Source of the DNA: Echinicola vietnamensis DSM 17526
Lineage (GTDB): Bacteria > Bacteroidota > Bacteroidia > Cytophagales > Cyclobacteriaceae
Reading direction: 5' to 3'
Length of the DNA: 64,000 nucleotides
Assembly (NCBI RefSeq): GCF_000325705.1
Contig: NC_019904.1
Span: 3,412,001-3,476,000 of the forward strand
Below the pieces are notes generated by a model. It was not told the origin of the DNA and made no database searches. It saw only the letters and a list, made by a program, of their open reading frames with translations. A program made the translations under genes and the position numbers. Below, piece after piece: positions 54,926 to 63,436 of the stretch (its first letter is position 1; every line of letters starts with the position of its first letter).

Positions 54926-55029
54926 AAATTATAATTAATCATTTGTTTAATCCTTTTGTTTCTGATTTTATAAAGAAAAGGAATAATTAGGTCATTTATA
55001 CTAATTTAAAACCTTGTCTTGGTTGTGTG

Positions 55030-55043
55030 TGTTTCCGCAAACA
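55030..55043. promoter_or_regulatory. LacI-type operator site O2
   Basis: TGTTTCCGCAAACA, the best-matched palindrome (TGTTT/AAACA around CG), 278 bases before susC. Confidence 0.6.
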
Positions 55044-55050
55044 AATAAAG

Positions 55051-55064
55051 TGTGTGCGGAAACA
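55051..55064. promoter_or_regulatory. LacI-type operator site O3
   Basis: TGTGTGCGGAAACA, one mismatch from the inverse of O2 and starting 21 bases after it, two helix turns, which favours side-by-side binding of dimers. Confidence 0.55.
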
Positions 55065-55320
55065 TTTTCAAAATTATTTTTGAAAAGAACATTATAATTT
55101 CTACTTTGGTCTGGTGAAAAAATCAAAAAAGTCAAGGAAGTTGTTTTAAATAATTGTTTTATCGAAAGATGATTTCCTAGGTTTTATTGATGTTAGCAAC
55201 ACAAAATTGTCAAACGGATTGCAAACAGGTAATCAGTGCGGGAAGTACTGATTTTGATCTCTGTCCCATGGAGGAGGGGAGTAAGAAACTAAAAAACACA
55301 AAGCAAATCACTTTAATTTT

Positions 55321-58300
55321 ATGAAGCACAAACTTTTACTTACAACAATGCTGTGCCTACTGCTTGGCTTTTCAGCCTGGGCACAAAGTACCGTAACAGG
55401 AACGATCACCGATGACAACGGCGATCCGATTCCTGGAGCAAGTATCAGGGTGGTGGATACTAACCTTGGTACCGTTACTGACTTGGACGGTGTATACAAT
55501 ATCAACGTTCCTGCCGGTAAGACGACCCTAACCTTTTCTTTTGTGGGATTTGAAACCCAACAAATAGAAGTAGGCGGTCGATCAACCATCGACGTGACCC
55601 TTTCTCCAAGTGTCAGTGATCTTCAAGAAGTCGTAGTTACCGGAGCAATGGGTATCGAAAAGGACCCGAGAAAATTAGGTTATGCGGTATCGACGGTAGA
55701 TTCCAAAGACATTCTTCAATCTTCTCCGACAAACGTGGCCTCTGCGTTATACGCTAAAGCACCGGGGGTGACCATCTCTACCAACCCAGGTGGTGCTACC
55801 AGTGCCGTGGCTGTTCAGATTCGTGGCCTAAGCTCCATTAGCTATCAGCAGCAACCGCTATTGGTAGTGGATGGGGTGATTTCCCGAAATGGAGATACCA
55901 ATAACGATGGTTATTGGAGTAGCCCAAGAATTAAGGGTAATGGTATCTTGGACATTAACCCTGAAAACATCGAAAGCATCAACATCCTTAAGGGTGCTGC
56001 CGCTTCTGCGTTGTATGGTTCTGATGCCGCAGCTGGTGTTATCGTTATTACCACTAAAGATGGTGGGAAATCCAACGGATTTGGCGTAGACTTCAATGTT
56101 TCCTATGGTGTGGAAAAGGTAGGGGTACTGCCTGATGTCCAAAATGTATTTGGTCCGGGCTATGACCGTGCCACAAACATGTCCATGGGAGCTGATGAAA
56201 ATGGATGGGTAGAACGACAAGTAAATGGACAAACCGTACAGTCTCCATTGTTTAACTCCTGGGGACAGTTCGGCCCCAAAATGGACGGTAGGGATGTGTA
56301 TTTTTGGGATGGTGAAACCAGACCTTATGTCGCCTATGAAGACAACATGAAGAATTTCTACAGGACGGGTCATAGCGGTATTTACAATGTGGCCATTTCC
56401 AATGGTTCTGAAAATTCCAATTATAGGCTTTCATATACAAGAAACGACTACAGAGGTGTGATGGAAGGTGGAGAGCAAAACAAAAACACCTTTAACCTGA
56501 ATTCTAAGTACCAAGTGGCGCCAAAGGTAAATGTAGACCTTGTGGCGACATATATCAGCGAAAAAGTGACCAACCGTCCTTGGATGGTGGACCGAATGAG
56601 CAATAACTACAGTGGTTTCTTGAACCCTGCTACAGATATCAGGTGGTTTGAAGAAAAGTACCAAACCAGCAAAGGCTATAAGTACATTCCTGCAAACGGC
56701 AACCTTTATGATCCAGATGAGGCATTTGCCTTGGTAACAGCTGGTACGCCATATATGGATTACTATTGGACCCAAAGGGCGCGTCAGTTTACAGAAAATA
56801 CCAATCGCTTGATGGGAGCCATGACGGTTACCTATGACATATTGGATAACCTGACCGTTAGAGGACGGGTCGGTACGGATTATACCGGTTACGCTACCGA
56901 GAATAAAGAGCCAAACACGGTTCCACTGTCTGTGGATAATTCTGGGCTTTATGGTACCAGCCAAGATCAATATCGTATCTTTTATGGCGATGTATTGGTG
57001 AGCTATAATGCTTCTTTGGGAAATGGGTATGACCTAAACCTTAGGGCTGGGTATCAGGCAAGAGAAGAAAACTACAGGTATACTTCCCAAAATACTCAAG
57101 GTGGACTGACAGAAGAAAACTGGTTCAGTATGAATGCCTCGCGACAAAACCCAAGAGGATACTCTACCCGGTCTTATTTGGTAAAAGATGGCCTTTTTGC
57201 AATGGCTTCATTAGATGTCAAAGACTTCTTGTTTATCGAAACATCCCTGAGACAAGAGCGGACTTCTACTTTGTATTTTGACAATAACAAGTTTGTATAT
57301 CCATCTGTCAGTGCTGCATTTGAGCTGAGCAAGGTGGCGACACTTCCTGAGTTTATTACGTACAGTAAGATTAGGAGTTCTTATGGTGTAGTGGGTAATC
57401 CAGCTCCAGCGTATCAGGCCAATGTGGTTTACAATGCCGCCAGTATTGATGGACGGCCAGCACTGTATCCATTGGCACAATATGGTAACAATGGACTGCA
57501 GAACGAATTGAAGCACGAAGCGGAGATTGGATGGGAAAATAGGTTTGCAAATAACAGGTTTGGCTTGAACCTGACGTATTATCAAAATACCATCAAGGAC
57601 ATGATCCTTCCACTTCAAATTCCTACTTCTACAGGTGCCAATACGATTCTATCGAATGTGGGTAACATGCAGAATTATGGTTTGGAAGTAGGTCTTTCGG
57701 CTACGCCAGTACAGACAGCTGATTGGGTATGGGATGTCCAGATCAATACCGGTTTCAACAGAAATAAAGTAACCCAGCTAATGCCGGGATTGGAAACCTT
57801 GATCCATAGCCGTCCGGACAATGGCTCCCTTCAGATTGTTTCGCAAATTGGAGAGCCAGCGGGCGATATCATGGGCTATACGTTGATGAGAAATGAAAGT
57901 GGTGAATTGCTGGTAGGCGAGGACGGGTATTATATCCCCGATTACGATAATTTGGTGAAGTTGGGCAATGTCCAGCCAAAAGCAGCTGGTGGTTTCATCA
58001 ACAATTTGGGATATAAAAACTTCAACTTGAATGCCGTAATTGACTACAAATGGGGTGGCCAAGTCTACTCACCTTCTATCCAATACATGAGAAGTGCTGG
58101 GATGCTTGAAGAAACCCTTTTTGGTAGAAGTGAGGAATATGGAGGTCTGCCTTATTATGTGAATGGTGATGGTGACTTCGTCAGTGCAGAGGGAATGTCT
58201 GCAGGACCAAATGGAGAAAGCATCTATCATGATGGGATGATCATGGACGGTGTGAATGGTGAAGGAGAACAAAATACCACTATCGTGGACGCGCCTAATT

Positions 58301-58623
58301 ACTATCTGAACACCTATTATTGGGGATCTTATCCTGGCTCAGGCTTGGTAGGTACGTATGAATCTGCAGTGTTTGATAACAACTACATCAAACTTCGTGA
58401 ATTGGTGGTTTCTTATACCATACCAAAAGCCGTGGGTAAGAAGTTTAAGGTGCAGAACATGACCATTTCTGCTTATGGTAGGAACCTGTTTTACATCTAC
58501 AAATCCCTGCCTCACCTAGATCCTGAAGCAGCAGTAGGTACCAATTACCTGACAAGAGGTGGTATCGGTAATGGAGGTGCGGCGTCACGTTCTTACGGAA
58601 TGTCCATTAGAGCTTCTTTCTAA
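55321..58623 (+). CDS. SusC/RagA TonB-linked outer membrane protein
   Basis: 1100 residues. Signal peptide ending SAWAQ, carboxypeptidase-regulatory-like domain (VTGTITDDNGDPIPGASIRVVDTNLGTVTDLDG), plug with LLVVDGVI and INILKGAAASALYGSDAAAGVIVITTK, then a large barrel ending SYGMSIRASF. It has no STN domain, so it is a plain importer, unlike the receptor at 9309. Likely under the LacI-type regulator encoded divergently. Confidence 0.96.
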   Translation: MKHKLLLTTMLCLLLGFSAWAQSTVTGTITDDNGDPIPGASIRVVDTNLGTVTDLDGVYNINVPAGKTTLTFSFVGFETQQIEVGGRSTIDVTLSPSVSDLQEVVVTGAMGIEKDPRKLGYAVSTVDSKDILQSSPTNVASALYAKAPGVTISTNPGGATSAVAVQIRGLSSISYQQQPLLVVDGVISRNGDTNNDGYWSSPRIKGNGILDINPENIESINILKGAAASALYGSDAAAGVIVITTKDGGKSNGFGVDFNVSYGVEKVGVLPDVQNVFGPGYDRATNMSMGADENGWVERQVNGQTVQSPLFNSWGQFGPKMDGRDVYFWDGETRPYVAYEDNMKNFYRTGHSGIYNVAISNGSENSNYRLSYTRNDYRGVMEGGEQNKNTFNLNSKYQVAPKVNVDLVATYISEKVTNRPWMVDRMSNNYSGFLNPATDIRWFEEKYQTSKGYKYIPANGNLYDPDEAFALVTAGTPYMDYYWTQRARQFTENTNRLMGAMTVTYDILDNLTVRGRVGTDYTGYATENKEPNTVPLSVDNSGLYGTSQDQYRIFYGDVLVSYNASLGNGYDLNLRAGYQAREENYRYTSQNTQGGLTEENWFSMNASRQNPRGYSTRSYLVKDGLFAMASLDVKDFLFIETSLRQERTSTLYFDNNKFVYPSVSAAFELSKVATLPEFITYSKIRSSYGVVGNPAPAYQANVVYNAASIDGRPALYPLAQYGNNGLQNELKHEAEIGWENRFANNRFGLNLTYYQNTIKDMILPLQIPTSTGANTILSNVGNMQNYGLEVGLSATPVQTADWVWDVQINTGFNRNKVTQLMPGLETLIHSRPDNGSLQIVSQIGEPAGDIMGYTLMRNESGELLVGEDGYYIPDYDNLVKLGNVQPKAAGGFINNLGYKNFNLNAVIDYKWGGQVYSPSIQYMRSAGMLEETLFGRSEEYGGLPYYVNGDGDFVSAEGMSAGPNGESIYHDGMIMDGVNGEGEQNTTIVDAPNYYLNTYYWGSYPGSGLVGTYESAVFDNNYIKLRELVVSYTIPKAVGKKFKVQNMTISAYGRNLFYIYKSLPHLDPEAAVGTNYLTRGGIGNGGAASRSYGMSIRASF

Positions 58624-58653
58624 TCCATAATTCACGAAAAAGCGATAAAAAAT

Positions 58654-60255
58654 ATGAAAAAGAACTTTAGATATATTGGCTTTGCCTTCTTGGCTTCCTT
58701 GGGGGTGATGAGCTGTTCAGAAACTGATTTTGAGGACAATTATTACGATCCGGAAAAATCTGTTACCGCGAGTGTAGAAAAATTATATACAGGGTTGCTG
58801 TATAACAATAACCTTGAAAATAGAAATACGACTTTCCCGAGATATTGGAACTTGTTTACATTCCAAATTCCAATGCTGGGAACGTATTCCCAAACCAATG
58901 GCTATACCAATGGCCAAAAGATCTACGAACAGGCTACTGCCTATAACCAGGATCGATGGGACTATTATTATACCGCTTTCATTTCTAATTACAGGGAAAT
59001 GGAAAATCACTACAACAGCATAGAGGATGCAGAACAAAAGGAGCAGTTCCGTTTGTTTATGGAGACCGGAAAGGTGCACCTCTATGACCAGACTTCCCAA
59101 ATGGTGGACATCTGGGGAGATATTCCTTTTAGTGAAGCGGGAGGATTGATTACTACTGGTGGGGACATCATCAGGCCTAAGTATGATAAGGCAGAGGACA
59201 TTTACATGACCATGATTGATGACCTTAAGAATATTGCTGATTTCTTGAATTCGTATGAGCCAATAGCATTTTACAAAGCAGCTTTTGACAATGCGGATAT
59301 CTTGAACCAGGGAGATATCGAAAAGTGGAAGATCTATGCCAATTCCCTACGGTTAAGGTTGGCCATGAGGATTTCTTACTATGACGAGGCCAAAGCCCAA
59401 GCGGTAGTGGGAGAGATCCTGAATAACCCAGGAACTTACCCTGTGGTTTCCAATGTGGATGAAACGGTGCAGTTTGTGGCCAGGGGAGAGCAGCTAAACT
59501 CTGTGCTTACCCATCACGGAGGCGGAATCAAGGATGCTACGATCGGCCGTACAGCGCCAGGTTATATGGTGAATGATTTGATGGTTCCGAGCATGGACCC
59601 TCGATTGAGAGTGATGTTTTCGGAAAATAAAAACGGAGATTATGTGGGCGTGCCAAATGACTGGGCAGGCAGTAGGGTAACTGATTCCACTCAGGCCAAT
59701 TACTTCTCGCGCTTGGATACGGCTACTTACAGTAGAAATGATAAATTCCCAGGAATTATCATTACAGCTGCCGAAGTGAGTTTGTTTAAGGCAGAAGCTG
59801 CCGAAAGATGGTCTATAGGTGGTGATGCTGCAGAAAATTATGAAGCGGGTATTCGTCAATCCATTGCGTTCTTATACCATATCAACAACCTGAATGACAA
59901 TGCCGATGGAACCAACTTTGTGCCTGAAGAAGCACCAACAGAAGAAGAAATTGCCGCTTTCTTAAGCAGTGATATCATTTCTTATACCGGTTCCATGGAT
60001 GAGAAGCTGGCTAAAATTGGTACCCAGCAATGGTTAAACCATGGCTTGATGTATGCCTACCATGCTTGGGCAGAGTATCGTAGAACCGGATATCCAGCAT
60101 TGGAGTTTGTGGAAGATCCTAGTTCGACACAGTCCACTTTACCGCCATTGAGATTGTTCTATCCTGAAACGGAGCGGACGCTAAATACAGAGAACTATAA
60201 CGAGGTGGCTGCAGAAGATAAAGTTGATGTGCCTATTTTCTGGGACGTGAACTAA
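58654..60255 (+). CDS. SusD/RagB-like nutrient-binding lipoprotein (SusD-like_2 type)
   Basis: 533 residues with lipoprotein signal (LGVMSC, Cys about 21). Motifs DIWGDIPFSEAGG, EKWKIYANSLRLRLAMRISYYDEA, ITAAEVSLFKAEAAERW, QQWLNHGLMYAYHAWAEYRRTGYPAL. Begins 30 bases after susC and ends the operon before a terminator. Substrate unknown; no enzymes lie in this operon. Confidence 0.94.
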   Translation: MKKNFRYIGFAFLASLGVMSCSETDFEDNYYDPEKSVTASVEKLYTGLLYNNNLENRNTTFPRYWNLFTFQIPMLGTYSQTNGYTNGQKIYEQATAYNQDRWDYYYTAFISNYREMENHYNSIEDAEQKEQFRLFMETGKVHLYDQTSQMVDIWGDIPFSEAGGLITTGGDIIRPKYDKAEDIYMTMIDDLKNIADFLNSYEPIAFYKAAFDNADILNQGDIEKWKIYANSLRLRLAMRISYYDEAKAQAVVGEILNNPGTYPVVSNVDETVQFVARGEQLNSVLTHHGGGIKDATIGRTAPGYMVNDLMVPSMDPRLRVMFSENKNGDYVGVPNDWAGSRVTDSTQANYFSRLDTATYSRNDKFPGIIITAAEVSLFKAEAAERWSIGGDAAENYEAGIRQSIAFLYHINNLNDNADGTNFVPEEAPTEEEIAAFLSSDIISYTGSMDEKLAKIGTQQWLNHGLMYAYHAWAEYRRTGYPALEFVEDPSSTQSTLPPLRLFYPETERTLNTENYNEVAAEDKVDVPIFWDVN

Positions 60256-60286
60256 AGAGAAATAATAATTGGTTGAAATAGTTAAT

Positions 60287-60322
60287 AGAGGCTCAGGAAC
60301 GGTTGATTCTTGGGCCTCTTTT
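60287..60322 (+). terminator. Intrinsic terminator after SusC/SusD operon
   Basis: AGAGGCTCAGGAA / TTCTTGGGCCTCT, 13-bp stem with two G-U pairs, then TTTTA. Confidence 0.8.
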
Positions 60323-60453
60323 ATTGGTGTCTGATTTTGGGTTGAATATTTGCTAAAATAGCACCTTTATTTTTGTTTAAAATTATTGATATAATTAATA
60401 ATGTGGTTTATTATTAAATTTAATGTAAAAATTTGCAAGAATTTTTAATATAA

Positions 60454-60484
60454 TTTGAATTAATATCTCTTGTTGTTAACTTTG
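60454..60484 (+). promoter_or_regulatory. Consensus Bacteroidota promoter of the tRNA-like gene
   Basis: TTTG (60454-60457), exactly 19 bases, TAACTTTG (60477-60484). Both boxes match TTTG-N19-TAnnTTTG without error, the best promoter in the window. Expected start near 60491, about 29 bases before the tRNA-like 5' end. Confidence 0.75.
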
Positions 60485-60519
60485 TTATATGAAGAAAAGA
60501 CAAAAGGTCTTTCAGATAC

Positions 60520-60643
60520 TGTAGGGTGATGAAATTGGCAGACATGCCCCCCTGTCTCGGGGGTGGGGAGCCTTGGATAAAGCAAACATGGAGCTCGTGT
60601 TTTGCCTAACTGCCCCGTGGAGGTTCGAGTCCTTCCCCTACAG
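60520..60643 (+). tRNA. Aberrant type II tRNA-like gene: Leu-like D arm, GUC anticodon triplet, 55-nt variable region
   Basis: Acceptor TGTAGGG (60520-60526) pairs perfectly with CCCTACA (60636-60642). The D arm ATG-AAATTGGCAGA-CAT (60529-60545) is the leucine form with G18G19. Anticodon stem CCCCC (60547-60551) / GGGGG (60559-60563) with loop CTGTCTC: U33 is present, anticodon GUC, and unusual U37. The T arm is GGAGG-TTCGAGT-CCTTC (60619-60635). Discriminator G 60643; CCA not encoded. The variable region 60564-60618 folds into one extended arm: GGGG/CCCC, AG/CT, TTGG/CTAA with a G-U pair, then GCAAACAT/GTGTTTTGC. Normal leucine tRNAs have variable arms of some 12-20 nt. It has its own promoter and terminator. 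Amino acid unknown; possibly not a translational tRNA. Confidence 0.75.
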
Positions 60644-60674
60644 CAGGTTATTTTGGGTTTATTGTTAATTGACT

Positions 60675-60707
60675 AAAGCTATGAGATTGTTTTCATAGCT
60701 TTTTTTT
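60675..60707 (+). terminator. Intrinsic terminator of the tRNA-like gene
   Basis: AAAGCTATGA-8 bases-TCATAGCTTT, a perfect 10-bp stem followed by more T, 31 bases after the tRNA-like 3' end. Confidence 0.88.
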
Positions 60708-61650
60708 GTTTTAGGGTAGAAGGAGATAATACGGTAAAGGTCGGGTCGGATCAAGTAGAAATGATAGCGGCTAGCCTATTTCGATGGCTATTCCGGACCA
60801 AGCCATATTTCTGGGGGGCGAATTTGACATGGTCTTACAAAAGAAAATTTCATACCGTTAAAACGATGGACTTCCTCCACAGGGCAAACGCCTTTAAAAA
60901 AAATGTTCCTATTTGCATTTATATCTGCCGTTCCTACGGATACTTTTTTGTGTAATCATTTTTGGTGCAGGTTGTCACCAGCACCCTCTGTATGCCCCTC
61001 CGCTTAGGCAGAATGCTCAGTTACTAGCGCATATTCAGGGTTTAACCTCAACCAAGCCAACCACTATACCTGAGCAGATAGCTGCGACGGCTTGTACGAT
61101 CCAAATCAACAACTCATTCTTTCAGCCTATTCCGCCATTCGGCACCATAGCCTACTGCGATTTCCCAGGTACAAATCGCGGCAAAGTGCCTGCGGCACGA
61201 TAAATTTTGTAACCTGCGGATTCATCCGCAGGAATTTAAGCGCTCCTCAACCTCCCGAAGGAGTGCCAGCGGCACGGATGATAACTCCTTTACACGAAAT
61301 TAGTACCAAAGGCGTTTGCCACACTTGAAAGCCATCAGGGAAATCGCTTTTAGCCCCTTGAAGTCCTTTAATTCAGGCTGACATCTCTTTACTAATAGTT
61401 TAAAAGTGTTTGTTCTGGGGGAACTGCTAATTTTCATTATGGTGTAAAATGCCCATAATTTTTACGCATGATCCAATCATAATGGCTTTGAGTCTTAGTA
61501 CTTTAATGACTTTTCATTGTTACGATAAATAGGGGAATTTATGGCCCACAGAATATTGATTGATTCTTGAGACTCGCTTTTTCTGTCCTAAACGAAAATA
61601 AATAATTATGATTTGTTATTTTTAGTTATTGAAAACAAAAGGAAATGATT
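60708..61650. other. Non-coding, repeat-rich region between the tRNA-like gene and the sulfatase
   Basis: 943 bases. Short open frames here translate repeats and show no family likeness. The middle 438 bases carry the REP-like cluster listed apart; 61321-61650 holds nothing I recognise. Confidence 0.5.
60883..61320. repeat. REP-like hairpin cluster framed by a 13-bp inverted repeat
   Basis: GGCAAACGCCTTT (60883-60895) and its exact inverse AAAGGCGTTTGCC (61308-61320) frame four GC-rich hairpins: CCGT-TCCT-ACGG (60928-60939), GTGCC-TGC-GGCAC (61186-61198), CCTGCGGAT-TC-ATCCGCAGG (61213-61232) and GTGCC-AGC-GGCAC (61263-61275). These look like the REP elements moved by RAYT transposases. A decayed or MITE-type element is possible. 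Confidence 0.5.
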
Positions 61651-63210
61651 ATGAAGAGTCAAGTGCTTGTGTGTGTTTTTTCGGTACTTATATGGGGGGT
61701 AAGCTGTCAGTCGGGAAAAGATAAACGCCTAATGGAGGATGCCCATCCCAATATCATTTACATTTATGCCGATGATTTGGGCTTTGGTGAAATTGGAGCT
61801 TATGGCCAGGAAAAGATCCAGACGCCACATCTGGACAAAATGGCCTTGGAGGGGATGGTTTTTACGCAGCATTATACATCATCGCCAGTGTGTGCACCAG
61901 CCCGATGCGGATTAATGACAGGATTACACACCGGCAATGCGTACATCAGAGGGAATAAACCGGTAATGCCGGCCAGCTTTACCGATGAGGTGGAAAATGG
62001 ACAACAGCCTCTCCCAAAAGGAACATTGACCATAGGGAAGTTACTTCAAGAAGCGGGTTACAAGACTGGGGCGATAGGAAAGTGGGGACTAGGCATGACG
62101 GGCAATTCCGGAGCACCGAACCAGCAGGGCTTTGACTATTTTTATGGATACTTGGATCAACGGCAAGCGCACAATTACTATCCTACACATCTGTGGGAAA
62201 ACGATCATTGGGACAGTCTTTCAAATCCCTATATTTTCGTTCATGCTCCTTCTGCAGGTGGGAGTGAAGCAAATGTGCAGGCCATGACTGCTTTTGCGAA
62301 GAGTGGTTTGAAATACGGAGACGAGGGATTCTTTGATGCCTATAAAGGAGATGAATATGCCGTAGATCACATGACCGAAAAGGCGACGCAGTTTATCAGA
62401 AACCATAAGGATGGGCCTTTTTTCCTTTACTTACCGTATACCATTCCACACGTTTCCCTTCAGGTTCCGGATGAAGCGGTAAAACCTTATTTGGGTCGCT
62501 TTGAGGAGGAGCCGTATTTGGGCCAGCAGGGTTATGCTCCGCATGAATTTCCCAAATCCGCCTATGCTGCCATGATCAGTTACCTTGATAATGAAGTAGG
62601 TAAAATCCTTCAGCTGTTAAAGGAAGAGGGATTGGATGAAAATACACTCGTGATTTTTACCAGTGACAATGGCCCTACTTTCAATGGTGGGGTGGATGCG
62701 GGCTATTTTAACAGCACTGCTGGATTAAGGGGCCTTAAAATGGATGTTTATGAAGGGGGAATTCGCATGCCGATGATCGCAAGATGGCCCGGAAAGGTTC
62801 CCGCCAATACCAAATCAGATCATGTTTCTGCCCAATATGATGTGATGGCTACATTTGCAGCTCTTACCGGAACGGCTATACCTGGCGAAACGGATGGAGT
62901 ATCATTCCTTCCGACATTGTTGGGGGATCATTTAGCGCAACAGCCTCACGAATTCCTATATTTTGAATATCCAGAGAAGGGAGGCCAATTGGCCATTCGG
63001 ATGGGGAAATGGAAGGGAGTGAAAACCAATTTAAAGCAACATCCCGATGCCAAATGGGAGTTATACGACCTTCAAAACGATGTTAAGGAGACCACAGATG
63101 TAGCGGACATGCATGAAGATATAATTTTACGGCTTGATGAAATTGCTAAAGAGGAACATAAAACCCCGGCATTTGAACAATGGGATTTTATGGGGAAGGT
63201 CTTGAGATAA
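61651..63210 (+). CDS. Sulfatase (formylglycine-dependent, lipoprotein)
   Basis: 519 residues from ATG 61651 (ATG 61645 also in frame). Lipoprotein signal WGVSC (Cys 19). Metal ligands in IYADDLGFGEIG (Asp 41, Asp 42), the modification site CAPAR (Cys 81, Arg 85) that becomes formylglycine, and further site motifs GAIGKWGLG and FTSDNGPTFNG. It removes sulfate esters from polysaccharides, typical of marine algal glycan use. The next gene is an SGNH hydrolase; together they suggest desulfation and deacylation of one glycan. Confidence 0.94.
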   Translation: MKSQVLVCVFSVLIWGVSCQSGKDKRLMEDAHPNIIYIYADDLGFGEIGAYGQEKIQTPHLDKMALEGMVFTQHYTSSPVCAPARCGLMTGLHTGNAYIRGNKPVMPASFTDEVENGQQPLPKGTLTIGKLLQEAGYKTGAIGKWGLGMTGNSGAPNQQGFDYFYGYLDQRQAHNYYPTHLWENDHWDSLSNPYIFVHAPSAGGSEANVQAMTAFAKSGLKYGDEGFFDAYKGDEYAVDHMTEKATQFIRNHKDGPFFLYLPYTIPHVSLQVPDEAVKPYLGRFEEEPYLGQQGYAPHEFPKSAYAAMISYLDNEVGKILQLLKEEGLDENTLVIFTSDNGPTFNGGVDAGYFNSTAGLRGLKMDVYEGGIRMPMIARWPGKVPANTKSDHVSAQYDVMATFAALTGTAIPGETDGVSFLPTLLGDHLAQQPHEFLYFEYPEKGGQLAIRMGKWKGVKTNLKQHPDAKWELYDLQNDVKETTDVADMHEDIILRLDEIAKEEHKTPAFEQWDFMGKVLR

Positions 63211-63436
63211 ATATGGGGTATCTATTTTTTTGAGATAGATGTGGTACAAATAGGGTTGCATACATCTTTTGAAGATGGTAGTTTTAGGCTTTAAAATTTG
63301 GAATAGGCCCATTACAAATGGGTTTTAGGGAATGGTAACAGCTTGGCAGCAGGTTCAGTGCTTATTCAGAGACTTCCATTTTTGATTCCATATTTGAAAA
63401 GAGCATGCAAAGGTTAATCTAAAATATATATAAATA

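Larger units (their letters stand above)
54805..55320. other. Divergent regulatory region between LacI regulator and susC
   Basis: 516 bases, AT-rich, no gene. It holds three operator-like sites (listed apart) and a hairpin AATCAGT-9 bases-ACTGATT at 55231-55253 in the susC leader. A -7-like TACTTTG at 55102-55108 lacks one spacer base. Confidence 0.5.

Noticed and set aside
60520..60643. Selenocysteine tRNA or tmRNA
   Set aside because: No UCA anticodon, normal 7-bp acceptor and 5-bp T stem, 3-bp D stem, and no tag reading frame with tmRNA ends.
60913..61328. Two overlapping open frames of 96 and 78 codons
   Set aside because: They translate the REP-like hairpins, share no family pattern and have odd composition; treated as non-coding.
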